From positions 62,001 through 126,000 of the forward strand of contig NZ_JAEMUW010000006.1 in NCBI RefSeq assembly GCF_016598485.1: a stretch of DNA of 64,000 bases. Direction: 5' to 3'. This document shows, piece after piece, positions 7,748-18,244 of the stretch (position 1 is the stretch's first letter; the number at the start of each line of letters is the position of its first letter). Under the pieces are notes generated by a model that worked only from the letters and a program-made list of their open reading frames with translations, was not told the origin of the DNA and searched no databases. A program made the translations under genes and the position numbers. The DNA is from Micromonospora coerulea. Its GTDB lineage: Bacteria; Actinomycetota; Actinomycetes; Mycobacteriales; Micromonosporaceae.

Positions 7748-9372
7748 AGCGCCGAAAGTTTGACGTAGCAGCGTTGCCGGGCAAGTCCGCCGGGGCGGTG
7801 GACGACCGATTCCAGGTCGCCACCCCGCTGCGCAAGCTACTCAACAAGGTCTTCCCGGACCACTGGTCCTTCCTGCTCGGCGAGATCGCGCTCTTCTCGT
7901 TCGTCGTGCTGCTGCTGACCGGTGTCTTCCTGACCTTCTTCTACGAGCCGGCGATGACCGAGGTCGTCTACGACGGCAGCTACGCCCCGCTGGTGGGCAC
8001 GCCGATGTCGGCCGCGTACGAATCGAGCCTGAACCTGTCGTTCGACGTCCGGGGCGGCCTGGTCATGCGGCAGATGCACCACTGGGCGGCGCTGCTGTTC
8101 ATGGCCGCGATCGTGGTGCACATGCTGCGCGTCTTCTTCACCGGCGCGTTCCGCAAGCCGCGGGAGACCAACTGGATCATCGGCTCGCTGCTGTTCTGGG
8201 TCGGCTTCCTGGCCGGCTTCACCGGCTACTCGCTGCCGGACGACGGCCTCTCCGGCACCGGTCTGCGGATCGCCTCGGCGATCATGCTGTCGATCCCGGT
8301 GATCGGTTCCTGGGTCACCTCGTCGATCTTCGGCGGGGAGTTCCCCGGCGAGATCATCATCAGCCGGTTCTTCATCGCCCACGTGCTGCTCATCCCGGCC
8401 CTCCTGGTGGCGCTGATCACCGTTCACCTGGGCCTGGTCTTCAAGCAGAAGCACACCCAGTGGCCCGGCCCCGGCCGGACCAACGAGAACGTGGTCGGCG
8501 AGCGGATGTTCCCGCGCTACGCGCTCAAGCAGGGCGGCTTCTTCATGGTCGTCTTCGGCGTGATCGCGCTGATGGGTGGCCTCTTCCAGATCAACCCGAT
8601 CTGGTACTTCGGCCCGTACGAGGCGTGGGTGGTCTCCGCCGCCAGCCAGCCCGACTGGTACGTCATGTTCCTCGACGGCTCGACCCGCCTCATGCCGGCC
8701 TGGCAGCTCACCATCCCGATCGGCAACGGCTACGTCATCCCGCCGCTGTTCTGGCCGACGGTCGTGCTGCCGGGCATCCTGGTCGGGATCTCGCTGTTCT
8801 ACCCGTTCCTGGAGGCGCGGCACCTCAAGGACCGCAAGCACCACAACCTGCTCCAGCGGCCCCGGGACGTGCCGGCCCGGACCGCCGCCGGCTCGATGGC
8901 GGTCGCGTTCTACGTCGTGCTGACCCTCTCCGGCGGCAACGACGTGATCGCCGACAAGTTCCAGATCAGCCTCAACGCGATGACCTGGGCGGGCCGGATC
9001 GGTCTGCTGATCGTCCCGCCGCTGGCGTACTACCTCGCCTACCGCCTCTGCCTCGGGCTCCAGCAGCACGACCGTGAGGTGCTGGCGCACGGTGTGGAGA
9101 CCGGCATCATCAGGCGGCTGCCGGACGGCCGGTTCGTCGAGGTCCACCAGCCGCTCACCGCGGTCGACGGCCACGACGGGCACGGCGAGCTGGACTACGT
9201 CGGCTGGGTGGTGCCGAAGAAGATGAACCGGCTCGGTGCCCTCGGCCCGGCCGTCCGGGGCTTCTTCTACCCGATCGAGCGGCCGGCCGAGGCGCCGGTC
9301 TCGCCGGGTCACCCGCCGGTCGAGCCCCGACCGGAACGGGCGGAGGTCGGCAGCGGCGAGAGCCGCCGCTGA
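7744..9372 (+). CDS. qcrB: Cytochrome bc1 complex cytochrome b subunit
   Basis: Quinol-oxidising membrane core of the bc1 complex, 542 residues. Heme-ligand histidines occur in MHHWAALLF...VVHMLRVFF and in FFIAHVLLIPALLVALITVH. It contains PDWYVMFLDG and a long charged C-terminal tail typical of actinobacteria, which helps hold the bc1-aa3 supercomplex. It overlaps qcrA by 4 nt and ends the operon before the 9393-9424 hairpin. QcrB is the target of imidazopyridine-type inhibitors in mycobacteria. Confidence 0.95.
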   Translation: MKRRKFDVAALPGKSAGAVDDRFQVATPLRKLLNKVFPDHWSFLLGEIALFSFVVLLLTGVFLTFFYEPAMTEVVYDGSYAPLVGTPMSAAYESSLNLSFDVRGGLVMRQMHHWAALLFMAAIVVHMLRVFFTGAFRKPRETNWIIGSLLFWVGFLAGFTGYSLPDDGLSGTGLRIASAIMLSIPVIGSWVTSSIFGGEFPGEIIISRFFIAHVLLIPALLVALITVHLGLVFKQKHTQWPGPGRTNENVVGERMFPRYALKQGGFFMVVFGVIALMGGLFQINPIWYFGPYEAWVVSAASQPDWYVMFLDGSTRLMPAWQLTIPIGNGYVIPPLFWPTVVLPGILVGISLFYPFLEARHLKDRKHHNLLQRPRDVPARTAAGSMAVAFYVVLTLSGGNDVIADKFQISLNAMTWAGRIGLLIVPPLAYYLAYRLCLGLQQHDREVLAHGVETGIIRRLPDGRFVEVHQPLTAVDGHDGHGELDYVGWVVPKKMNRLGALGPAVRGFFYPIERPAEAPVSPGHPPVEPRPERAEVGSGESRR

Positions 9373-9392
9373 CCCGCCCGACCCGCCCGACC

Positions 9393-9424
9393 GTGGCGCC
9401 CGCCGGATTTCCGGCGGGCGCCAC
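9393..9424 (+). terminator. Terminator hairpin after qcrB
   Basis: Perfect 14-bp stem (9393-9406 with 9411-9424) around an ATTT loop, 20 bp after the qcrB stop. Between it and 9602 I see only upstream sequence of the DUF4142 gene. Confidence 0.85.
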
Positions 9425-9602
9425 GTCCGTTTCCGGCCACGGTGGCCGGTACCGTCCCCGTCGTCCCCCGTCCCCGTCGCGCCAGTGCCGTCCGCCGGTC
9501 CCGCTGTGCGCGCGTGTCGCCTCCGACACGGACGGGTGGAATCGCAGGAATAACCCCGGTCAGCCGGGTATCCGTGCGGTCCAACGAAAAAGGGGGGGAA
9601 AC

Positions 9603-10277
9603 ATGTTGGGAATCAAACGCCTCGGGCTGCTGGCTGCCCTGGTGGTGGTCGGGCTGGCGCCCGCAGCGGCGGCGCAGGCCGCGGCACAGCCGTCCACGCA
9701 GGACACCCAGTACCTGCAGGCGGTGCACCAGGTCAACCTGTTCGAGATCACCGCGGGTGACCTGGCCCAGCAGAAGGGCCAGAACCAGCAGGTCAAGGAC
9801 CTGGGTGCGATGTTCAAGACCGACCACACCCAGCTCGACCAGACGGTGCAGCAGATTGCGCAGCAGCTCAACGTCCAGTTGCCGAAGGAGCCCAGCGCCG
9901 ATCAGCAGGCCGTCATCGACCGGCTGAACAACGCCAGCGGCGAGGAGTTCGACCGGCAGTGGGTGACCAGCCAGCTGGCCGGTCACGTCCAGGCCATCCA
10001 GGCCACCCAGACGGAGATCTCGCAGGGCTCCGAGCAGTCCGTGGTCCAGCTGGCGCAGGACGCCCTGCCGACGCTCCAGGCGCATTATGACGCGCTGGTG
10101 GCTCTGGCCCAGACCCTGGGCGTCCCGGTCCCGCAGACCAGCGCCAGCGGTACGCCCAGCCCGGGCGGCACCTCGACGCCGGCCCCGGGCAACACCACCG
10201 AGACCCCGGCTCCGGGCGGCACCACCGAGTCCCCGACCCCGGGCACCACTGAGACGCCGGCACCGAGCATCAGCTGA
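9603..10277 (+). CDS. Secreted DUF4142 protein with Pro/Thr-rich tail
   Basis: A 224-residue exported protein: signal peptide (hydrophobic core about 8-24, cleavage near AAAQA), then a mostly helical DUF4142 domain (about 30-175; DxxYLQAVHQVNL, FKTDHTQLDQ), related in fold to ferritin-like bundles. The tail repeats TPAPG/TESPTPG units and is probably extended. A G-rich RBS precedes the ATG at 9603. It has its own promoter space after the qcrB terminator. No catalytic role is known for the family; an envelope stress role is only a guess. Confidence 0.8.
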   Translation: MLGIKRLGLLAALVVVGLAPAAAAQAAAQPSTQDTQYLQAVHQVNLFEITAGDLAQQKGQNQQVKDLGAMFKTDHTQLDQTVQQIAQQLNVQLPKEPSADQQAVIDRLNNASGEEFDRQWVTSQLAGHVQAIQATQTEISQGSEQSVVQLAQDALPTLQAHYDALVALAQTLGVPVPQTSASGTPSPGGTSTPAPGNTTETPAPGGTTESPTPGTTETPAPSIS

Positions 10278-10295
10278 CGTCGCACGGCCGATGGT

Positions 10296-10325
10296 GGCCG
10301 GTCCGCCCTTCGGGGCGGGCCGGCC
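10296..10325. terminator. Bidirectional terminator
   Basis: 13-bp stem with one G-T pair (10296-10308 with 10313-10325) and loop TTCG, between the convergent DUF4142 gene and the Lrp-type gene. Confidence 0.8.
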
Positions 10326-10340
10326 CCGGCGCGTTCTGGT

Positions 10341-10628
10341 TCAGTCGGCGTTGGCCAGCCCGATCGCGAACGCCTCCTCCAGGTCGTGCTGGGAGTAGGC
10401 CCGGAACGCGATGTGCGACTCGGTGTTGAGCACGCCGGAGACCTTGGAGATGCTGCCGGCGATGACCTGGGCGATCTGCTCGAACTCGCGGACCCGCACC
10501 ATGGCGATCAGGTCGACGTGCCCAGCCACGGAGTAGACCTCGCTGACGCCGGGGAGATTGGCCAGGGTCTCGGCCACCTCGGGGATGGAGTCGGTGGCGC
10601 AGTCGATCAGCACGATCGCGGTGATCAC
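10341..10628 (-). CDS. Lrp/AsnC ligand-binding (RAM) domain protein without DNA-binding domain
   Basis: The 95-residue product consists only of the AsnC-type effector-binding/oligomerisation domain (ITAIVLIDC..., GVSEVYSVAGHVDLIAMVRV). The N-terminal HTH of full Lrp proteins is absent, and no upstream sequence encodes one. Such stand-alone RAM proteins are common in actinobacteria and may bind amino acids and modulate other Lrp members. The GTG at 10628 has only a weak RBS. It follows the nucleotidyltransferase gene on the same strand after 52 bp. Confidence 0.85.
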   Translation of the reverse strand: MITAIVLIDCATDSIPEVAETLANLPGVSEVYSVAGHVDLIAMVRVREFEQIAQVIAGSISKVSGVLNTESHIAFRAYSQHDLEEAFAIGLANAD

Positions 10629-10680
10629 GGGACATTTCTCCGTTCGTCGGCGTCGTGGCCCATGCTAGAGGCTCGCCCGG

Positions 10681-11700
10681 TCACGCCGTTTCCGGCTGGT
10701 CGATCCGGCCGGCGCGGACTGTCAGGTCGCCCCCGGCCCGGATGACGTCGGTGAGCCGCTCGTCCGCGCCGACCGTGGCGTCGGGCCAGACCACCGCCCG
10801 GGTGACCGCGCCGGCCACCGTGGCGCGGGCGCCGACCACCGCCCGGCGCAGCGGCCCGGTCACCGTCGCGGTCGGATCGACGAGGTTGCCGTCCCCGGCT
10901 GCGTGGAGGTTGGCCGCGAGGTAGTCGGCCGGAGTCCCGGTGTCGTAGAAGGTGCCCCGGTAGGGCACCACGGTCAGGGCGCCGGCCGCCTCCGCCGGGC
11001 GCCACACTGTCCGGACCAGGTCGCCGAAGGTGGGCGGCAGGTCGCGGACCAGCCGCCAGGGCAGCAGCGAGAAACCCACGAAGCGGTGGCCGCCGAAGGT
11101 CCCGGGCGCCGCCGGGTCGTCGGCCGGCTGACCGAGCAGCCGTACGCTCCGCCCGTCCCAGCCGTCCAGCAGCGCGGCGATGTCCGGCCCGGGCGGGGCC
11201 TGCGGGTCGGCCAGGTACGCGTCTGCGTTGCCCGCCAGGACGCCGCGGCCGGCGATCCAGTCCCGCAGGTTGCCCAGGCCCCCCGCCGTGCCGAGCGGAT
11301 CGCCCGGCTCGACCGACAGGTGGGCCCGTCCGCCGACGTGGTCGACCACCTGGTGGCCCAGGTAGCACGCGTTGACGGCGACCTGGTCCGGCCCGGCGAG
11401 GCCGAGCCCGGCCAGCCGGGCCAGGGCGCGGTCGAGCAGCGGCACGTTGCCGACCGGGCAGAGCGCCTTGGGCAGCCGCGCGGTCAGCGGACGCAGCCGG
11501 GTGCCCTCGCCCGCCGCGAGCACCACCGCGCAGACTTCGACGTCCGCCCGCCAGCCCCGACCGGCCGGCCCGACGGTGTCACCCAGGCTGCCGGTGCCGC
11601 TCGCGCCCGCGGTACGGGACGTGCCTGCCGGCTCGGGCCGGCCGCCGGGCGGGACGGGGCCGGAGGCGGTGGGGCCGGGGCCCCGCCCGGAGCCGGTCAC
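10681..11700 (-). CDS. Sugar-1-phosphate nucleotidyltransferase-like protein
   Basis: NTP-transferase fold of 339 residues. After a Pro/Gly-rich N-terminal extension of about 50 residues comes VVLAAGEGTRLRPLT (nucleotide loop), then PKALCPVGN, LAGNADAYL (metal-binding Asp) and a C-terminal left-handed beta-helix-like segment. It resembles mannose-1-phosphate guanylyltransferase and glucose-1-phosphate transferases; the substrate cannot be fixed. The GTG start overlaps the stop of the upstream NUDIX gene (GTGA), so the two are co-translated. Confidence 0.8.
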   Translation of the reverse strand: MTGSGRGPGPTASGPVPPGGRPEPAGTSRTAGASGTGSLGDTVGPAGRGWRADVEVCAVVLAAGEGTRLRPLTARLPKALCPVGNVPLLDRALARLAGLGLAGPDQVAVNACYLGHQVVDHVGGRAHLSVEPGDPLGTAGGLGNLRDWIAGRGVLAGNADAYLADPQAPPGPDIAALLDGWDGRSVRLLGQPADDPAAPGTFGGHRFVGFSLLPWRLVRDLPPTFGDLVRTVWRPAEAAGALTVVPYRGTFYDTGTPADYLAANLHAAGDGNLVDPTATVTGPLRRAVVGARATVAGAVTRAVVWPDATVGADERLTDVIRAGGDLTVRAGRIDQPETA

Positions 11701-12236
11701 GCTCCCGGCGAGGTGGCCGGTGGACGCTGCCCGGCTTCCGGGCCGATGCCGTACCGGCCCAGCAGACCGGCCGTCGCCCGGCTCAGCCGGGGCAGGTCGT
11801 CCAGCGGGTGCCAGGCCGCCTCGAAGACCTCCGCGCCGTCGACCACCAGTTCGGTGGTCGACGCCGGCACCGCCACCTCGAAGACCACGTCTACCCAGCC
11901 CTTGGCGTGCACCACCGCGTTCGGCACGGCCGGGCGGAGCTGCTCGGGGGTGACCCGGATGCCGGACTCCTCGAACAGCTCGCGGGCCGCGCCGACCACC
12001 GGCGCCTCGCCGCGTTGCAACAGCCCCGCCGGCAGCGTCCAGCTGTACCCGGGCGGCTGGCGCAGCAGCAGCAGTCGGCCCGGTCCCTCCGCCTCGGCGT
12101 CCCGGACCAGGGTGACCGCCCCGACGATGTACTTCGGCACGGCGAGCCGGACCAGCCGGCGGCGCAGCGGGACGGGGAGCCGGTAGAAGACCTGGTAGCC
12201 GAGGGCCCGTCCGGTGGCACGCGCGCGGGGGATCAT
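11697..12236 (-). CDS. NUDIX hydrolase
   Basis: A 179-residue pyrophosphohydrolase with a complete NUDIX box: G-x5-E-x7-REL-x-EE-x-G-I (GLLQRGE ... RELFEESGI, about residues 71-93). The ATG at 12236 lies 6 nt after a TAGCCT hexamer, so transcription may begin at the start codon, although GAAGG in that gap could also act as a weak RBS. It overlaps the downstream nucleotidyltransferase. The pairing suggests control or recycling of a nucleotide-sugar, which is inference. Confidence 0.85.
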   Translation of the reverse strand: MIPRARATGRALGYQVFYRLPVPLRRRLVRLAVPKYIVGAVTLVRDAEAEGPGRLLLLRQPPGYSWTLPAGLLQRGEAPVVGAARELFEESGIRVTPEQLRPAVPNAVVHAKGWVDVVFEVAVPASTTELVVDGAEVFEAAWHPLDDLPRLSRATAGLLGRYGIGPEAGQRPPATSPGA

Positions 12237-12284
12237 GCCTTCAGGCTAGTGGCCGCCCGGGCCGGCCGTGCGAGGGGCGTTCGG

Positions 12285-14075
<1,791 letters not shown>

Positions 14076-14203
14076 CTGGGACACCTCCTCACCCCGGCCC
14101 CACGGTCGCCGTCACCGACGATCGGGAGCAGGCCCGCGAAACGGGCAGGACTGCACTTCCTTAACAGCCTAAGGGAGTCGACGTAGTCCGATCGGTCACT
14201 TGG

Positions 14204-15961
14204 TCATGAGCGTTCGGTCGAGAGTTGGTGGGAGCCGCCGTTCTCCGCCTTGGCCAACAGGTCCCGGAAGCGGCCCGCACCGGTGACCGGCGAGGCCCAG
14301 CCGGCGGACATCTCCACGAGTCGGGTCTCCGGTCGCTCCAACCAGGACAGGATCCGCTCGGTCTCCTCGGCCGAGGCGCGGGGGACCGGGCCGTGGCCCG
14401 GCAGCACCGTCTCGGCGGTCGCCCGGATCGCCTCCAGGGTCGGTCGCGGATGGACACCCGGCGGGGACACCCCGGCGCCGGCCAGCCGGCCGTGCCGGAC
14501 CAGGGCCAGCTCCCACCCGCCCTGCGGGGCGCGCCGGGCGGCGGCCAGTTCGGCGATCCGGGTCAACCCGACCAGGCGTTGCATCCGGACCGTGGCGCGC
14601 AGCACGGCCGCCAGCCGGGACCGCACCACCGCCGCCTCCTCGTAGCGCTGGTCGCGGGAGAGCACCTCGATCCGGGCCAGCAGGGCGTCCACCACCACCT
14701 GCGGGTCGCTGGTGGTCGCGGTGCGGAATGGGGCGGCGGCGCGGTGGTCGTACTCCTCGGGGGTGATGCGATGCTCGCAGGGTGCCGGGCAGCGACCCAG
14801 CTCGGCCAGCGCGCAGGCCGGCATGGTGGTGCGCCGCGACAGCCGGTGCGTGCACTGGCGCAGCGGGACGGCGTCGTGGAAGCCCGCCGCCGCCAGCTCG
14901 GCGGCCTGCTTGGAGCGGAACGGCCCCAGGTACGCGGTGTCGGTCGGCGCCAGGTTGCGCACCACCGACAACCGGGGGTACGCCTCGTCGGTCAGCTTGA
15001 GCCAGACCATCCGCTCCGGATGCTTCGACCGCCGGTTGTACGGCGGCGCGTGCGCGGCGATCAGCCGCAGCTCGCGGACCTCCGCCTCCAGCGGGTGGGC
15101 GCACTCGACCGCCTCGACCCGCTCGGCGGCGGCGAGCATCTCGGAGATCCGGGCCCGCTTCTCCCCGGCGGTGAAGTAGTTGCGCACCCGGGTGGCGATG
15201 TCACCGGAGGTGCCGACGTAGAGCGGCCGGTCGTCGGCGGCCCGGAAGATGTACACCCCGGGGACCTTGGGCAGCCCCTCCGCCAGGTGCCGCTTGCGGC
15301 GCTGGGTCGGGGTGACCGCCCGGGCGAACTCGATCGCGTCGCCGACGGTGTCCACCCGGTGCCCGCCCAGCCGGGCGATCAGCCCGTGCAGCACGTCCAC
15401 GGTCGCTCTGGCGTCGTCGAGCGCCCGGTGGGTCGGCTGGGTGGCGGTGCGGAAGTAGGCCGCGAGGGTGCCGAGCTTGCGGTTGGGCACCTCGTCGCGG
15501 GTGAGCACCCGGCGGGCCAGCGCCGCGGTGTCCAGCACCCGCGGGTTGGGCCAGCGGTAGCCGTGCTTCGCGCAGGCCGCCTTGAGGAAGCCCACGTCGT
15601 AGGGGGCGTTGTGGGCGACCAGCACGGCGTCGTCGATGAACTCCAGGAAGCTCGGCAGCACCTGCTCGATCGGCGGTGCCGGGACGAGCATGGCCTGGGT
15701 GATCCCGGTCAGCACGGTGATGAACGGTGGGATCGGCACCCCCGGGTTGACCAGGGTGGCGAGCACCCCCAGCTGCTCCCCGCCGCGCACCTTCACCGCG
15801 CCGATCTCGGTGATCCCGCCGCCGTCCGGCGCGCCGCCGGTGGTCTCCAGGTCGACCACCACGAAGGTGGTCGCGTACAGCGGCAGGGCCGGGTCCACCC
15901 CGGCGCCCGCCGTCCGGTCCAGGCCGGCCAGCGCCTCCTGGACGTACTCCGCTCGTGCCAC
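14204..15961 (-). CDS. DEDDh exonuclease - UvrC-like GIY-YIG fusion nuclease
   Basis: About 585 residues. An N-terminal DnaQ-type 3'-5' exonuclease carries VVDLETTG, AHNAPYD and HRALDDA (the DEDDh residues). It is followed by a GIY-YIG nuclease (PGVYIFRAADDRPLYVGTSG), a Cys-containing middle (C-x...CPAPC) and a UVR-like helical pair (QRYEEAA). The same fusion occurs in mycobacteria (Rv2191) and probably acts in DNA repair. A GTG at 15961 sits 7 nt after TAGCGT (leaderless); GTG 15991 is an alternative. It is divergent from the NYN gene. Confidence 0.85.
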   Translation of the reverse strand: MARAEYVQEALAGLDRTAGAGVDPALPLYATTFVVVDLETTGGAPDGGGITEIGAVKVRGGEQLGVLATLVNPGVPIPPFITVLTGITQAMLVPAPPIEQVLPSFLEFIDDAVLVAHNAPYDVGFLKAACAKHGYRWPNPRVLDTAALARRVLTRDEVPNRKLGTLAAYFRTATQPTHRALDDARATVDVLHGLIARLGGHRVDTVGDAIEFARAVTPTQRRKRHLAEGLPKVPGVYIFRAADDRPLYVGTSGDIATRVRNYFTAGEKRARISEMLAAAERVEAVECAHPLEAEVRELRLIAAHAPPYNRRSKHPERMVWLKLTDEAYPRLSVVRNLAPTDTAYLGPFRSKQAAELAAAGFHDAVPLRQCTHRLSRRTTMPACALAELGRCPAPCEHRITPEEYDHRAAAPFRTATTSDPQVVVDALLARIEVLSRDQRYEEAAVVRSRLAAVLRATVRMQRLVGLTRIAELAAARRAPQGGWELALVRHGRLAGAGVSPPGVHPRPTLEAIRATAETVLPGHGPVPRASAEETERILSWLERPETRLVEMSAGWASPVTGAGRFRDLLAKAENGGSHQLSTERS

Positions 15962-16195
15962 CCGCGGCACGCTAGCGGTCGGGTCCGACACTTGCGTCTC
16001 AGCCGTCCCAGCAGTCACCACGGGGCTAGTGCCGGAGGCCCGCCCCACCCATCGGTGGTGGGGAGTCGCTCGCCCCCACGGCGAGGATCCACAACACCCA
16101 CCGGACACCCGTGAACATCAGTGGACACCGCACTAGGATGAGAGATCGGCTCACTCACTGGGCGCTGGGCCCGTTCGCGGTGGGAGACTTGCCAC

Positions 16196-17656
16196 ATGCC
16201 CCTCACCGAGCCGCACGACGACCACCTCCCGGAGGAGGGGTCGATGGCGGCCGAGCGGGACGCCGTGGGGGGCGACGCGGACGACCTCGCCGCCGGTCCG
16301 ACCGGCGTCGCGCAGCCTCCGCCGGGGGAGAGCGAGTTCGCCCCGCCGGAGCCCGAGCCGACCCTGCCCGAGCCGGTCCGGCAGCGGATCGTGGCACTCA
16401 CCGCCGCGGTGCTGCCGGCGATGCCCACCGACGAGGTGCCCGTTCCGCTGCGCCGGGTGGCCAAGTTCGCCCCCAACCGCCGGGCCCGGCTGGGCGCGCC
16501 GGCGATCGCCGCCCAGCTCACCGCCGACCCGCTGTTCCGGCAGCGGGTCACCGCGCGCGTGCTGGCCGACGCCGGCGACCTGGGCGACGCCGTGGTCGAG
16601 GGGACCGCCCCGGCCGCCGCCGACCCGGTGGAGGTGGCCGCCCTGGCGTACCTCGCCCGGCCCCGCGGCTGGCGGGAGCTGATCGAGGCGAGCGGTGCCG
16701 CGGTCCGGGCCGAGGCGGACAGCGCGGTGGTGGCCGAGCTGGTCCGCGAGGCCGAGCAGCGGGCCACCCGCGCCGAGCACGACCGGGCGGTGGCCCGGGT
16801 CGAGGCCGAGAAGCTCCGCGACGAGCTGGCCCGGGTCCGGGAGGAGTTGGGCCAGCTCCGCGAGGAGTCCCGGCAGCTCAGCCGTACGCTGCGCGAGACC
16901 CAGGCCCGGGAGCGGCGGGCCAACGAGCTGCTGGCCACCGAGCGCGGCCGGGCCACCCGCGCCGCCGCGGACGCGGAGGCGGAGCTGCGCCGGGCCCGGG
17001 CCCGGCTGGCCGAGGCGGAGTCGGCGGCGGGAACCGCCCGGGCCACTGCCAAGGAGGCGCGTTCGATCGACGAAGCGCGGCTCTGGCTGCTGCTGGAGAC
17101 GATCGGCCAGGCGGCCGTCGGGCTGCGCCGCGAGCTGGCCCTGGACCCGGTCGACAAGCTGCCGGCCGACTTCGTCGCGGACGCCTTCGCCGACCAGTCG
17201 GCCACCACCCCGGCCGGCGCCGCCGCCCGCGCCCGGGACACCGACGACCCGGCCCGGCTGGACCAGCTGCTCGCCCTGCCCCGGGCCCACCTGGTCGTCG
17301 ACGGCTACAACGTGACCAAGCGCGGCTTCGGCGAGATGTCCCTGGAGCAGCAGCGCAAGCGGCTGATCACCGGCCTGGGCGGAATCGCCGCGCAGACCGG
17401 GGACGAGGTCACCGTGGTCTTCGACGGGGCCGAGCGGATGCACGGCCTGCCGCCCACGCCGCGCGGGGTGCGGGTGCTCTTCTCCCATAAGGGCGAGACC
17501 GCCGACGAGCTGATCCGCCGGCTGGTCCGCGCCGAACCCACCGGCCGGCCGGTGGTGGTGATCTCCTCCGACCGCGAGGTCGCCGACGGGGTACGCCGGC
17601 ACGGCGCGTACCCGCTCGGCGCCGACTCGTTGCTGCGCCGGCTGGCCCGCTCCTGA
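16196..17656 (+). CDS. NYN (YacP-like) domain ribonuclease-like protein with coiled-coil middle
   Basis: A 486-residue protein. An acidic N-terminus is followed by a globular region, then a long Arg/Glu-rich coiled coil (about 180-295). The C-terminal NYN/YacP domain (about 365-486) begins HLVVDGYNVTKRGFG and includes VVFDGAERMHG and VVISSDREVADG, the acidic PIN-like active-site residues. YacP-type proteins are endoribonucleases in rRNA/mRNA processing. GGGAG at 16182-16186 fixes the ATG. It is divergent from the DnaQ/UvrC fusion gene. Confidence 0.8.
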   Translation: MPLTEPHDDHLPEEGSMAAERDAVGGDADDLAAGPTGVAQPPPGESEFAPPEPEPTLPEPVRQRIVALTAAVLPAMPTDEVPVPLRRVAKFAPNRRARLGAPAIAAQLTADPLFRQRVTARVLADAGDLGDAVVEGTAPAAADPVEVAALAYLARPRGWRELIEASGAAVRAEADSAVVAELVREAEQRATRAEHDRAVARVEAEKLRDELARVREELGQLREESRQLSRTLRETQARERRANELLATERGRATRAAADAEAELRRARARLAEAESAAGTARATAKEARSIDEARLWLLLETIGQAAVGLRRELALDPVDKLPADFVADAFADQSATTPAGAAARARDTDDPARLDQLLALPRAHLVVDGYNVTKRGFGEMSLEQQRKRLITGLGGIAAQTGDEVTVVFDGAERMHGLPPTPRGVRVLFSHKGETADELIRRLVRAEPTGRPVVVISSDREVADGVRRHGAYPLGADSLLRRLARS

Positions 17657-17703
17657 CTGCGCTTGATCGCTTTCGGGATGGCTGCGACCTCGTTGTCCGT
17701 TTC

Positions 17704-17726
17704 TGTCATACCCCTCGCCTAGCGTC
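17704..17726 (+). promoter_or_regulatory. Candidate PafBC-type (RecA-NDp) DNA-damage promoter
   Basis: CTGTCATACC, 7 nt, then TAGCGT. The actinobacterial LexA-independent damage promoter is TTGTCRGTG-N8-TANNNT, with the same 17-nt distance from its first base to the -10. The TGTC core and -10 match and part of the middle does not. It drives the 75-residue gene at 17801. Confidence 0.45.
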
Positions 17727-17800
17727 GACGTGACCGACGGTGGTCGGGTGACGACGACGGGCGTCCCATCCGCCTCCGCCGACCGCGTCAGGAGGCGTTC

Positions 17801-18028
17801 ATGCTCATCGACTGCGACAGGTGCGGGATCCGGGGGGCGGGCTGTTCCGGCTGCCTGGTGACCGCGCTGCTCGACACCGGCGCGCCGGCCGCCGACCTCG
17901 GCGCCGCCGAGCACCGGGCGATCGAGGTGTTCGCCCGCGCCGGCTTCGAGGTGGAGGTGCTGCCGCCGCCGGTCGCCCCAGCGGTGCCGGCCCGGCCGCG
18001 CCCCGCCCGCCGACGCCGGGTCGCCTGA
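17801..18028 (+). CDS. Small actinobacterial protein with two CxxC-like pairs
   Basis: 75 residues starting MLIDCDRCGIRGAGCSGC, with cysteines at 5, 8, 15 and 18 suggesting bound metal. A short helical region and a Pro/Arg tail follow. The family is widespread in actinobacteria, often near cell-wall peptidase genes, with unknown function. AGGAGG precedes the ATG at ideal spacing. The PafBC-like promoter upstream would make it damage-inducible (inference). Confidence 0.7.
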   Translation: MLIDCDRCGIRGAGCSGCLVTALLDTGAPAADLGAAEHRAIEVFARAGFEVEVLPPPVAPAVPARPRPARRRRVA

Positions 18029-18044
18029 CCCGGCTTCCCGCAGT

Positions 18045-18062
18045 GCCCGGCGGTTGCCGGGC
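18045..18062 (+). terminator. Short hairpin after the Cys-rich small gene
   Basis: Perfect 7-bp stem GCCCGGC/GCCGGGC with loop GGTT, 17 bp beyond the stop codon. It is weak for a terminator. Confidence 0.4.
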
Positions 18063-18136
18063 CAGCGGCCTGTGACGCCCGGGACAGTGGGCGGGCCGCG
18101 GGCCATAGGATGGGCGCTCACGGCGGGAGGAGCGGC

Positions 18137-18244
18137 ATGACGCGGGTACGGCGCAGCGGCGGGGCGATGGTGGCCGCGGTGAGCGGCCGGGCCGGTACGC
18201 CCGGCATGTCGGGTGCCGGCCTGCTCCGCGAGGCCGCCCCGTGA
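18137..18244 (+). CDS. Candidate 35-residue leader ORF coupled to the M48 protease
   Basis: A short frame with a strong RBS (GGGAGGAG at 18125-18132) before an ATG at 18137. It encodes 35 mostly small and basic residues starting MTRVRRSGGAM. Its stop codon overlaps the GTG of the protease (GTGA at 18241-18244), whose own upstream sequence has no clear RBS. TAGGAT at 18106-18111 may be a -10 element. It could be a translated regulatory leader; conservation is unknown. Confidence 0.45.
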   Translation: MTRVRRSGGAMVAAVSGRAGTPGMSGAGLLREAAP

